Positions 23,088 through 33,178 of a stretch of 64,000 nt of DNA are shown here, in pieces. The notes beneath the pieces were generated by a model, which saw only the letters and a program-made list of their open reading frames with translations, had not been told where the DNA came from and made no database searches. The stretch's first letter is position 1, and each line of letters opens with the position of its first letter. Where the stretch lies: the NCBI RefSeq assembly GCF_025766255.1, contig NW_026516766.1, positions 1 through 64,000 of the forward strand, in the 5' to 3' direction. The position numbers and the translations under genes were made by a program. Source of the DNA: Zychaea mexicana. Taxonomy: Eukaryota > Mucoromycota > Mucoromycetes > Mucorales > Lichtheimiaceae.

Positions 23088-23664
23088 AGATCTAGTAAGA
23101 AGTATAATGCAGTGTTGCACGAACTGGGACGGCATAAAGTAATAGCGGAGGGTGATTCCATTCCATCTTATGTGGTTCCATTCCATTGTTTGAATAAGAA
23201 AATAAAATATAACAGCAAAGCATAGTAGCGTGTATGCGTGAGGATCTACCAAGAAGTATAATGAAGCGTTGCACGAAGTGGGACAAAAAACCGACAGCAA
23301 AGTATAATTACGTGTATGTGTGAGGATCTAGTAAGAAGTATAATGGAGTGTTGCACGAACTGGGACGGCATAAAGTAATAGCGGAGGGTGATTGCATTCC
23401 ATTTCGTGCAACGCTTTATACTTCTTACTAGATCCTCGCTGTGGTTTTTTTTTGTCCCATTTCGTGCAACGCTTCATTATACTTCTTGCTAGATCTTCAT
23501 ATGGATACAAGCTATTAAACTTTGCTGTGATTTTTTTTGTCCCATTTCGTGCAACACTTCGTTATATTTTATTTTCATATACAGATAATGGAATGAAATC
23601 ACCTTCCGTACTTTATGCCGCCCCATTTCGTGCAACATTTCATTATGCTTCTTGCTAGATCTTC
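23088..23664. repeat. Cluster of direct and inverted ~40-bp repeats inside the element
   Basis: A motif reading GATCTAGTAAGAAGTATAAT then GTTGCACGAA and TGGGAC occurs forward at about 23088-23130, 23241-23284 and 23322-23367, and in reverse at about 23401-23438, 23455-23499, 23539-23570 (partial) and 23618-23664. Linking sequences (GGCATAAAGTAATAGCGGAG, and poly-A with ACAGCAAAGCATA) also recur. Forward copies face reverse copies around 23385-23400, so the locus could fold as a large hairpin. It separates the minus-strand from the plus-strand cargo genes. Confidence 0.9.
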
Positions 23665-23818
23665 ATGTGGATACTCTACCCTATTCTTCTACAGTACTGT
23701 AGGTTTGCAAGGATCATATCTTACTTATAGTTTATTTATTTCCTACCTGAAAATTTCTGATTATAAACTTTCTTTTTACTCTATCTGTCTGAATTCTCAC
23801 TACGTAGTCCTTTCCAGC

Positions 23819-24289
23819 ATGGCAAGCATTGTCCTTTCTCATAAAGAAATACGTGAAGCTGTCAATGTCAGTGAGGGAGAAGACCCTTACATTGGTATGT
23901 TTATATAATCGAAGATTATATCCTTTGGCCACTATTCTAATGCTTTAATAGAGGAATTTATAAGAACCTTAGATGCAATGCGGCTGGAAGAAGATTACGA
24001 ACCAGTCGACGAGCTCCCCTGTGTTAAGGCAGTTCAAGATCTAGTGCAACTGGTGGAACAGCTCCAAGAAGAAATCACAACACTGACAACTGTCAAAAAA
24101 CGAACATATACTAAATGGAACAAGGATGATGAAGAAATCAAGAAAGCAATTAAAGATTGTGCCCTTGAAAGACGCGACTACGGTAGAACCAAAGTTCCAG
24201 CAGCTACAATGCATCGCTGGGTTATGCAATTTATCGATACTGAGGAAGGTCAAGCAGTTTTGCGAGAGCATCATTTGAAAACCAAATAA
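23819..24289 (+). CDS. Element-borne small HTH-like protein 2
   Basis: Two exons (23819-23894, 23952-24289), 414 nt, 137 residues. The N-terminal half is acidic and helical with a probable coiled coil (VQDLVQLVEQLQEEITTL). Then KKRTYTKWNKDDEEIKKAIK leads into a possible HTH, with RTKVPAATMHRWVMQF resembling the recognition-helix part of the other cargo HTHs ([IV]P-x-x-T-x-x-R/W). The splice is clean (ATT G|GTATGT ... TAATAG|AG GAA). No known family was recognised. Its promoter would fall in the repeat cluster immediately upstream. Confidence 0.55.
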
Positions 24290-24654
24290 ATGCATTTCTT
24301 TTGTCAAAAAATAATTTTTTTTCTTCATACAGTAGTCTGTCTCTTTATTTTTGTGAATCATCACAAATACTGGATAAGATAACCTTACAAACATCTATTA
24401 CTGGATCTTTTTGGTGGTGTCACAAACCAGCAATATAGTTTAACGGCATATGCGTAAGAAAACTAAGCCGTTTGTAACTATTTTGTATCCCGAAAGCATG
24501 TGGTTACATAAGAGAAAACCATAAACTATTTAAACCAAAGACAAGTCTATTTTCCGAATGTATAAATCACTCTATCTTTTTCGTAACAAAGAACAACAAC
24601 AACAACAACATCTCCTTTACAAAATTTCTGGAATTTGAATTGTGGGATGAATCC
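24290..24654. other. Spacer between cargo genes 2 and 3
   Basis: 365 bp, AT-rich, with a short (AAC)n run near 24592-24609 just before the next gene. The frame of gene 3 remains open upstream across part of this run, so its true start may lie further left. Confidence 0.45.
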
Positions 24655-25138
24655 ATGTTGGAACCATTCGATCCGAGTAAGTTCAACTAAACATTACTAT
24701 CAAAAAACAGCGCGTTACTCATCTATTTCCATTATATATAGCTACACCTACGGATATTCTTCCGGAAGAAGACCTGGGCAACCTGGTTTACCTTGTAGTT
24801 GACAAAATGGAAACCAGTACGTCCCAAACACATTTTACCATTATTTAAAAGATGCGTGCAACTTGTTAATTTTTAGTTTACTGATGTAACAAAAACATAT
24901 CTTCTGTCTAGGTCAACTGGTCCATAATCAAGGTAGCCAGGAAGACCAGGTCAGCAACAACAATTATGGGGTTAACAGAACCTTTCATACTGACTCCAAA
25001 CAAGCATACTTGATCCACCTCTACTTTAATATGGGGTGGTCAATACGAAAGGCAGCGGAGGAAGCAAAGATCCCGAAATCAACAGCACAAAGATACATAA
25101 AAAATAAAAAAAATAAAAAAAATAAAAAAAATAAATAA
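24655..25138 (+). CDS. Element-borne small HTH protein 3
   Basis: Three exons (24655-24676, 24742-24816, 24912-25138) total 324 nt, 107 residues. An acidic N-terminus (PTDILPEEDLGNLVYLVVDK) precedes an HTH-bearing C-terminus: KQAYLIHLYFNMGWSIRKA then AEEAKIPKSTAQRYIKN. This closely parallels the transposase HTH (AAEAGRDLLIPERTAQRY). It ends in a Lys/Asn run from an AAATAA-type microsatellite, which reads as (KNK)n. No other domain is present. The small size and lone DNA-binding fold suggest binding to the same repeats as the transposase; this is inference. Confidence 0.6.
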
Positions 25139-25415
25139 ATAAGCTTTCTTGGAAAAAATTACTTTGACTGGTTTGAGTCATAGATAAATGGTGGTGGTAT
25201 GAGTGAGTAGGACTATAGGAATATTCAGGGACAAAATGGTTGTAGATAGCAATAATGATCAATTAAAAATATGATATAACATCTAGTCTTACTATTTTTA
25301 TATATTCCTGTAACCATAGATTTATATTGTGGTATGAGTGTGGGTGTGGGTGTGAGTGACATGTGAGATTGAGCTTGGGTTACATTTTAAAAACATATAA
25401 AGCAGCATACCTGCA
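25139..25415. other. Spacer between cargo genes 3 and 4
   Basis: About 280 bp with GTGTGGGTGTGGGTGTGAGTG purine/pyrimidine-alternating repeats near 25337-25361. No gene was recognised. Confidence 0.4.
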
Positions 25416-25822
25416 ATGGCAAGAATTGTTTCACTCATTCTCAAGATGTCGCTTAATCTCTGGCGTTACTTCATTACGTCGTATCACATCGTCACAGCTC
25501 TGCAAATAAAAGGTATTACATCTATTCTTATTAATCTTATTTATTCTTCTTTTGTTTATACTTCTATTATAGAGCGCCATCAAACAGATCTCGAATATCG
25601 CGTATACTTCGACAAAGAACTATATTTCCTACTAGATGAAATAGATGGAGAGGAGCTGCTGGATGTAATCTGGCGACGACCAGTCAAGCTGCCAGTGAAG
25701 ACCAAAGAACCGTTCACCGAGTTTTGGCCGAATGGAATGAAGTCCGCTGGACATTGCTTCTAAAGCAGGATCGGCTTTTGTGGATTGAAGAAATTTTCGC
25801 AAGATTGAAGTTTCTCTTGTGA
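25416..25822 (+). CDS. Element-borne small protein 4, probably frameshifted HTH protein
   Basis: Two exons (25416-25512, 25573-25763) read as 95 residues in the open frame: MARIVSLILKMSLNLWRYFI, then an acidic helical stretch ending ELLDVIW. Past that the open frame turns into an unpatterned Pro/Lys/Phe tail. Another frame over the same bases reads LATTSQAASEDQRTVHRVLA EW and continues to a stop at 25820-25822. That alternative tail looks like the same HTH type as its neighbours (A-x-S/E-x-x-R-T-V/A-x-R). The simplest reading is a one- or two-base indel near 25665-25680 that cut off the HTH. A missed tiny intron is also possible. Confidence 0.45.
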
Positions 25823-26095
25823 TGTGAAGTACCTCTTGTATTGTAAATAAAACCTTTTACATACACATGATCATTATTTTTCGTTTGCGATATCTTTTTT
25901 TGCGATTCTTTTATGGTTCTCAGAGCATCTATGTTGCTATATAAGGGTGATGTGCTAATCATCTAGTAGAAACTTGCCACTCCTATTATCATGTCTCATA
26001 CATCTTCCCATGTTTGTGATGTATTTAATGAGATGAACTGCTTTAGTATCTAATGTCATTTTTTAAAAATGATGCCGCTAATGATATAATTCAAA
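25823..26095. other. Right subterminal spacer of the element
   Basis: AT-rich 273 bp between cargo gene 4 and the right inverted repeat. No gene was recognised. Confidence 0.4.
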
Positions 26096-26274
26096 CCGCC
26101 ATTATGAATTTACTATTCTGCCATCAACCTGAAATTCGGCCGCCATTGTATTTTTTTCCTCCTGCCATTCACGAAAATCACACCGCCAATCACAAACACC
26201 CCCAACGACAAAGTGAAAAAAAAGCCCCGCCATGATGGGAAAAAAAGCCCCGCCAATCATTAGGAAAAATCCTG
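26096..26274 (-). repeat. Right terminal inverted repeat
   Basis: Reverse complement of 20073-20251, ending GGAAAAATCCTG next to TA at 26275-26276. It has one ATGGCGGCCG subrepeat unit against two at the left end. Confidence 0.92.
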
Positions 26275-26406
26275 TATTAAGAAAAAAACTATAATCACAT
26301 GTCTTCTATTACTACACACTACCACTATCGCCTTCAGCCGTACTCGCCTCTCTCTCTCTCTCATTTTTCTTTCTTTTTGTGTACATAATATACTCTTCTC
26401 CTCCAA

Positions 26407-28437
26407 ATGCTAGTTGGAATTCCACAGCTACCGTTGGCACTCGTAGTGGTAGTTGTATGTCTTGCTTTATTGTGCGGTGACCGAGTGTTGGTGTCGGTGG
26501 AAGCTCAGTCAACGACGACAACGACAACGGCGGCGTGTCAGAATCTTTGGAATCACTTTGTCGGCCCCAGCAACAACAGGATTGATTCTTGTTGCAACGT
26601 AACGTATGGAACTCTCCATGTCGGTTGTAATGACCAACAAGAAATCACAACCTTAGACTACAGTTCACCAGGAGGACAACAAAGCAGCAACAACGATAGT
26701 AATAGTAACAAGTGCAACAATGCTACTCTTCCTGTTCTCTCGGAATTGGTCATGCTTGAACACTTGACGTTGAACTATTATGTTGATCAAACTGCATGTC
26801 CGTCGTTTTTCTCTTTTGCTTTATTCAACAATCTTACTCGGTTGTCGACGCTAGCAATCCGAGGCACTCAATTTTTGTCGTCGTTGTCTGGTGATATAAG
26901 CAACAACACAACCAACAACAACAGCTCGGTGAGAACCCTCGACCTCTCCGACAGCAACATGTTTCCATCATGGATACGTGATATGTTTCCATCTGTCAAC
27001 AACTTGATCATGCTAGGCAATAGTTGGCAGCAAAGCAGCAGCAGTAATGCAACTTTTACGGCTATTTCTTCTTTTTGCAAACTATTATCGAATCTTACAC
27101 TGGATGTCACTTCAATGGCGGCATCGACGACGTCAACGACCGCGAGCAACAGTACTACATGGTTGTCGAGTTGTACAAACTTGACACAGCTGGACATTCG
27201 ACTCGACCTACCAAACTATGACGTCTCTGAGTGGCTCGGATCCATCATTCCACCACTCTCGGCTTTGCAAAATCTCACAGTTATAGCCAGCAATTCGCAA
27301 CGACACGCGACGTTTCCGATATGGCTGAGCCAATTGACGCATCTGTCGTCGCTCACATACCATGCCAGCATTGTCGATAGGATGCCGTCCAACGTACTTG
27401 CTAGCTTGCCGTTGACAGAATTGGATTTGGCTGGTGGTGGTAATGGCATATACGGCGACTTACCTGACGCCCTGTCAAGTGTACAGCTGAGCAATGTTGA
27501 TTTGTCTGGCAACGACTTATCAGGCAAAATACCAGCTGGATTGAGCGACACGGGCTCTTGCGACTTGGACGGCAATCCCATCATGTGTTCCGGAATTGGC
27601 AATTCGTGGGACGTATGTCAGCACTGCAATTTAGTGCCAGGTTTTGGCAGTATCATGCGACGCTACATGATCCAATGGATCGTCATTGGGACGTGCCTTT
27701 TCTTGATTTTATGCATATGGACTTACATCACAATGAAAAAGCATCAGCAGACATCATTCGCCGTTTGGCTCAGCATATTCTATTCTGCTTTCAGTGCTGT
27801 GAACCTTTTCACAACCATTGTCCATCTCGGTTTACGGATCCCTTCCTATACTACGTCGTTTTGCGTGCTTGTCGTCACCACCATCATTTACCTTCTTGTT
27901 AACGCATATCTCTACCGTTACTGCTGTCGACGTTTCAGTATTCTCGTTATTCGGCGCACCTGGCCCGTATTTCTGTTTTGTACACTCGACTTGAACAATT
28001 TCGGCCTCTATGAGATCCGGATGCTCAACCTCTCTGCTTATCGGTTACCGATCGATCATCGCGTGCCAACAGTTTTGAGCTGGATCAAGGTGCTGATTGC
28101 AGATGTGCCGCATACTGCTGTGGCCATTTTCTTAATGATGCTGCATGCCCCTGTAGCATCCGTGCTACTGACCTGTATCACCAGCGGACTCGGCATCGTG
28201 CGCGCTATTGTCCAGATTTTCATGATTACCTGTCTCGCACGTAGTCATCGCAGATTTCATCCAATGACCCGGTCGTCTCCGGGCGACGATGAAGATGAGG
28301 ATCACCTTCATCATCATGATCATTGTCAAACAGCATCACCCGGTAGCAAGGACGAAACCAAATTTACTACCGCCGAATCATCCATCCCCAACAATACCCG
28401 AAATGACCAAGTAGAGTTAACTCATCTGATAAAGTAG
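26407..28437 (+). CDS. LRR membrane protein, receptor-like, multi-pass
   Basis: Single-exon gene of 676 residues. Residues 1-34 form a signal peptide (LPLALVVVVVCLALLCG). The ectodomain (about 35-415) has a Cys-containing cap (CQNLWNHFVG, DSCCNVTYG), many N-glycosylation sequons (NNT, NNS, NAT) and leucine-rich repeats, clearest at the end: LTELDLAGGGNGIYGDLPDA and LSNVDLSGNDLSGKIPAGL, of the plant-type LxxNxLxGxIP class. A Cys-rich junction (CDLDGNPIMCSG, CQHC) leads into a membrane part with about six hydrophobic segments (first IVIGTCLFLILCIWTYI). The cytoplasmic tail is acidic and His-rich. No kinase domain. Ligand and signalling partner are unknown. The start codon is only ~130 bp from the Tc1-type element, so its promoter may have been displaced or replaced. 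Confidence 0.75.
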   Translation: MLVGIPQLPLALVVVVVCLALLCGDRVLVSVEAQSTTTTTTAACQNLWNHFVGPSNNRIDSCCNVTYGTLHVGCNDQQEITTLDYSSPGGQQSSNNDSNSNKCNNATLPVLSELVMLEHLTLNYYVDQTACPSFFSFALFNNLTRLSTLAIRGTQFLSSLSGDISNNTTNNNSSVRTLDLSDSNMFPSWIRDMFPSVNNLIMLGNSWQQSSSSNATFTAISSFCKLLSNLTLDVTSMAASTTSTTASNSTTWLSSCTNLTQLDIRLDLPNYDVSEWLGSIIPPLSALQNLTVIASNSQRHATFPIWLSQLTHLSSLTYHASIVDRMPSNVLASLPLTELDLAGGGNGIYGDLPDALSSVQLSNVDLSGNDLSGKIPAGLSDTGSCDLDGNPIMCSGIGNSWDVCQHCNLVPGFGSIMRRYMIQWIVIGTCLFLILCIWTYITMKKHQQTSFAVWLSIFYSAFSAVNLFTTIVHLGLRIPSYTTSFCVLVVTTIIYLLVNAYLYRYCCRRFSILVIRRTWPVFLFCTLDLNNFGLYEIRMLNLSAYRLPIDHRVPTVLSWIKVLIADVPHTAVAIFLMMLHAPVASVLLTCITSGLGIVRAIVQIFMITCLARSHRRFHPMTRSSPGDDEDEDHLHHHDHCQTASPGSKDETKFTTAESSIPNNTRNDQVELTHLIK

Positions 28438-28704
28438 ATAACCGTACACACGTCTTTGTAAATCTATATTCACTCATACATCTATATATATATGCATACC
28501 TTACCATTATCTTCCCTAGTCACACTCAATGTTTCATAACCATCAACATCTTCTTTTTCTTATATTTCTGTATAGTCATTTTGCATTAAACATTACTTCT
28601 TCTTTTTTTAATGATACAGACGAAAAGGTGCTCTTATTAATATTTTGTAGTAGAGTAAGGGGAAAAGATTATAGAGATGCGTGCTTTTGTTCTTGTTGTT
28701 TCTA

Positions 28705-31700
28705 TTATGCTACAGATCCAAATGCTGTGTTATTCAGTCCTCTGCATTTGATGGAGAATTCATGGGTGCACTGTTTGAATCGCTTCAACGACCGAGTTCT
28801 ATACAATAGTTTTACCAAAAATCAGATGAGTTTCGTTGTCTCTTTCTATACGCCGAACCTCTTGCAAAATATACTGATAGCAACATCATACCCAGTGATT
28901 CCTTTCATGAATGCTTCTTTATCTGCCTGCTGTACTAATCTGGATGGGAATCCCTCCTATAAACAGTTCCGTATTTTAAGTGGAAAGCATTCTTTGCCAA
29001 AAAGAGAGAGTATGTATTATTTACCTGCGCAAGCAGTTGGTTCAGCCAGTGTCTGCATCCCTCAATGTAACGACCCGTCAATTTATAAAGAACATCTACA
29101 AGTGACCCTGAAAACGAGCGTGGTACTCGGCCGCCAATACCCTTAAAAATTGGAATTTGTATTGCAGGGATAGATCTAGGTTAGAAGCGAAGAAAATAAA
29201 TGAAGATACATAAAAAAGCAATAACTTACAGCTAATAATCGCTCCGTAATTTGCAATCCCATACCCATGACCAGGGAATGTGTGGTTTCTGCCAATTGAC
29301 TACCTTCATCATATTCTTGTGTAACAAAGTCCGCCTACAACAAACCACAGGTTATTATTATTATCAGCTAGCTTGTCGCATGATCTGAGCTATCAGTTAC
29401 ACACCATAAAGTTCAAAGCTGCTTTCAACGCCAACCGTTCCTGTAAGCCCATGCCGGCGATAGCAAACATGAAGATGGTGTTTATCATTTCGTGGGGCAA
29501 CTGGTAAAAGACAACCGGACATCTTCCAATCGTCTAATATACACAGAAAAAGAAAACAATTGATCAATTACTGGCCTTTGCTACTTTTTTAAGTTTTCTT
29601 TAATTACTTACTCTTGATAGAAGCTCAAAGTAATTATCTATGACATCTGGATATTGTTCCATGGCTTTCATATGTAAACAGGGACGATTAATAACCGTTT
29701 GGTTAATTATCAAGGGCAAAGCTTTTTGACAATTTGCTTTACCTTCAACCGTGCCAATAAATCCCAGCGTCTTTTCTGTCAAAGAGCCCAACAAATCACG
29801 TAATCGAGGATAATTTGTCTCGTGACCTCCATAGACTGTCATGATCAATGTGGCCGTGTGTAACCAGCACGCAAATCCAGTACTTTGATAATTTGTCACT
29901 GTCAGTACAGCCAGATCGTCGAACGCCAGCGTTAACAATGGGCTGATGGACCGTATGCCTGCCTCAATATAATGTGATAATGTCTTCATGATCTCTTCAT
30001 CGTCTCGCCACGTTGCCGCAATATGTTGGACCGAATCATATATAGCTGACGTGAATTGATGGAAGCCGTCGACCTTGGCATACATGGCTGCGAGTTGACC
30101 GTTAGCAAAATTGTCATAGTTGGAGTTTCGTGCTGATAAGGATTGATAGTCGTCGTTTGGGGACTGAATCCCTCGACAGCAGGCGGATAGGTATTGTAGT
30201 TGTGCCAGAATCACCTCACGTGCTTCTGCTGGTGCTTCTTTGGCAACCGTTAGAGCTTTTCCTACTCCTTGAAGTATATCTCCTGCTAATGCCTAAAATA
30301 GCAGGAGTAAATATGAGAACATGTAGAACAGAATGTGCTATACTACTTACCATGAGTGGCGCGATTGCTCTATCGGGAGGTAGCACCTGAATAACATCTG
30401 CAACAGATTCTACAACTTTTTGCATGATATTGGCCTATGAGAGCAGATGGTCAATGACATCAAAGTGTTTTTCCACGAGCAGAAGAAATGACTCACCTCA
30501 ATCATGGAGTTCGCCATTGCACCATATACGTGCATGAGACTATCCAAAGCATCGGTCAACGATTCTCGGCATGTGTCACAAATATCAGAAAATGCGGTAG
30601 CTGCAGACATGGATAGTCGTTGGACGCTGAGACATGGCACGATATAGTTCATGACAGGTGGAAGAAACTCTGGATGTATTTTTAACCATTCGGCCAATGC
30701 ACCTAAATTGACACCCATTTTTTTCTATTAACACCTTTCACGAGAGCGTTGCATGTCAAAGTTGCATTTTACCAGTCAAAAGCAGAACAGTATTTTGTAA
30801 TCGAAAATCTTCGCTGGTCGGTAATCTTTCAAGTACTTTTGGACCAAAAAACTGACGGATATAGGTATCCTCATCCGCTGGAACTTCTTCACAAATACTT
30901 TTCAAACAGAACATGGTTGCTTCCAAGTCCTAAAGCCAGAATAAATAAAGCAAAAGGTTAATCATCCACCTTTTTTACTGCTGGAAACCGTCGCGATGTA
31001 TTACCGGCAGCAATGATGGTGCATTGCCCAATTGATCCAATATCGCAGTAGTGTGATTAAGAAGAATATCCAGCAGTTCGTTTCGAAGAACATAATATGG
31101 ATTAATCATAGTGTCGCCTAAATCTCTTCGGCATCTTCTGAACTTTTCCTTGATGTCTACATTTTATTTTTCTCCTTTTAGCTTTTTCTTTCTCCATACT
31201 CATCAGCCAATTCTTGCTTTTTGCCGGGGTACTTTACCTTTAGGCCACGAGCGCCATACGGAATCTTCTGGAAACGCAGCTTTCCGTTTGATGACAGAGA
31301 CAAGTTCTCGATACACAATCATCGCTTCTTCTCCACACTGACGATTCCATATGGCTTGCTCTGCATGTGTTGCTGTTGTTGTTGGACGACTATCATCATC
31401 ATCTTCCAAATTCACGTCGTCATCCGCATCGGTTACAATAGCAACTTGTTGTCGGATAGGAATGATACCATCGTCAAACAACGTCTCTTGCAACATGTAC
31501 CAAAAATTGAGCGGTACCTCACTCACTTCTTGATCCGCTGGAAAATGGCCTGGGAAATCTGTGAGTTGCATGATCATCTCAAGTAAGACGCTGATTTTGG
31601 GTGATGCGAATTGGCTTGCAATAAAATCAGTAAATGTTTCTCCAAAGCCGGTGAGCAATTTGGCTAGCGATATTGCCGTTTCATCATCCTCCTCTAAAAA

Positions 31701-33178
31701 TATGATAATAAAAGAGTGAATAACAATGAACCTTTTTTTTTCCTTGTCCTCTCCAAAAATATACATGACACGTGTAATGTACCTGAGATGCAGTCGGTAA
31801 GCTTCAATTTCATTCCATCTGATGAAAAGCAGTCGAGCAAGTCATTCCGTAATGTGTTGTATCTGGTGTATGATGGTTGCTGCATGGCTTCCAATAGGAC
31901 ATCTGTGGCGGATTGAAATAGATCGTCGTTGCCAAGAAGCATCATTGATTGTCGAACGAGAGGATATACTTCTCTTTTACGAGGTGGGAGGGGTATGTCA
32001 TTAGCCTTTCAAGAAGGAAATCCAGTATTTACACACGCATCAAATTGGATGGTATTTCTGGCACTTACTGAAAGTCAACACCATACTGTATCCAGCTCTG
32101 CAAACATCCAAGTGCCTTTTGGTGTAGTGTAGATTCGCCACTGTTCTCTGTTATCGAAATGAGAAATGACGACAAGGTCGATATTACCAAAGGTATACTT
32201 TCTTTAAGTTCTTGCGTGATTTGTGCTCTGAAAAACATGTCAGCCTGTCAATTTCGATCTACAGAAGAAGAGACACATAGCGCGCTTTCACATGTATGAC
32301 TGAACACAAACCTTTTCCCTCCAATAATTTCCGTATTGGCCACTTCTTCTGGCACCAGGGTCAAGAATTCAAGGATTGTCATGCTGATATGATTAGGTGG
32401 TATACCGAGCGTTTGTGCTCCATTATGCATCGTGTGTACGGATTCCGCAATAAAGTTCTGCCAGTGCTGAGGGACAGTGTGGAATGCATAGGTAATAAGC
32501 TGGCGAATATATATAAAAGAGTTGTTTTAGCTTTCCAAGAAATTCGCTTGGAAACTATACATGTGTACACGTCCTTCTCACGTTGAGATATGCTTACGTA
32601 CAGCAAGACATAACTTTGTGGTAATGAACAAAGGGCCAGTAGACGATCGCACGATCCAGGACAATAGTTCTTCTCGGAGCCATTCGACTCGATCGTCAGG
32701 GAACGTATTCCTATCAAATTTTTATTTCCATACGCGTGTGTTATCAATCAGTACAAACTTTTTGTCACTTGATTGAAAAGAAAAACTGTGTGTTCATACC
32801 AGTCGCGTGCAATTTTAACTTGGAACGTGTGAGCGCCAAAGAATCGACACTGGTCCGACTATATTCATGACAATGGCCCCCAATGAGAGTTCTTCCCCTT
32901 TTGAGGTATATTATGCGTTTGAGAGAAAGAAAAACAACAAGATATATGTACCGGAATCGAAAGCAGTTGTGACGCGATCTGCCATGCTTGTGGTTGTCGT
33001 TGAATGGTCTGCAGTTGTTCTTGGATTTCTTTGGCGACACCTGGGCCACTCGCGCTGTAAAGCCCTTCAATCAACTAAAGTTCTGGATGTAGCCAAAAAT
33101 AAAGAATACTGCTTTTTGAAGGAATTTGCCAGGATGTATAGAATTATTCGTTACCTTTTGTGCGTGTTCCACCTCCAT
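28705..33178 (-). CDS. Importin-13-like karyopherin (importin-beta family)
   Basis: About a dozen exons from ATG 33178 (MEVEHAQK) to TAA 28705. The N-terminal importin-beta region reads VAKEIQEQLQTIQRQPQAW and FFGAHTFQVKIARDW. HEAT-repeat exons follow, for example DFPGHFPADQEVSEVPLNFW with an acidic insertion (about 31390-31450), then MINTIFMFAIAGMGLQERLA. The C-terminus GIGGRVPRSFSGSLVDVLY, EGFPSRLVQQADKEAFMKGI and HEFSIKCRGLNNTAFGS matches IPO13 family ends better than transportin-3. It carries cargo between cytoplasm and nucleus with Ran-GTP; IPO13 works in both directions, and the yeast relative is Kap122/Pdr6. It converges with the LRR gene; the 28529-29146 plus-strand frame is antisense to its last exons. 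Confidence 0.85.

Larger units (their letters stand above)
20073..26274. mobile_element. 6.2-kb Tc1/mariner-type element with cargo genes
   Basis: Bounded by inverted repeats of about 179 bp that begin CAGGATTTTTCCTAATGATT and are almost identical, suggesting recent movement. TA lies on each side. Contents in order: tandem-duplicated left subterminal repeats, transposase (-), small HTH gene (-), a cluster of direct and inverted ~40-bp repeats, then three small genes (+). Typical Tc1 elements are 1-2 kb with one gene, so the size and four extra genes are unusual. The boundaries, repeats and transposase are seen directly; that all the contents move as one unit is inferred from the matching ends. 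Confidence 0.85.

Noticed and set aside
23088..23664. CRISPR-like array
   Set aside because: The genome is eukaryotic, copies occur in both orientations, and spacing is irregular with repeated linkers instead of unique spacers.
20070..26278. Reading the element's flanks as a 3-bp TTA duplication, as in Harbinger
   Set aside because: The transposase inside is Tc1/mariner type, for which TA is the expected duplication; the extra T is most simply chance.
28529..29146. 205-residue plus-strand frame
   Set aside because: It lies antisense to the last exons of the importin-13 gene, which show clear family sequence on the minus strand.
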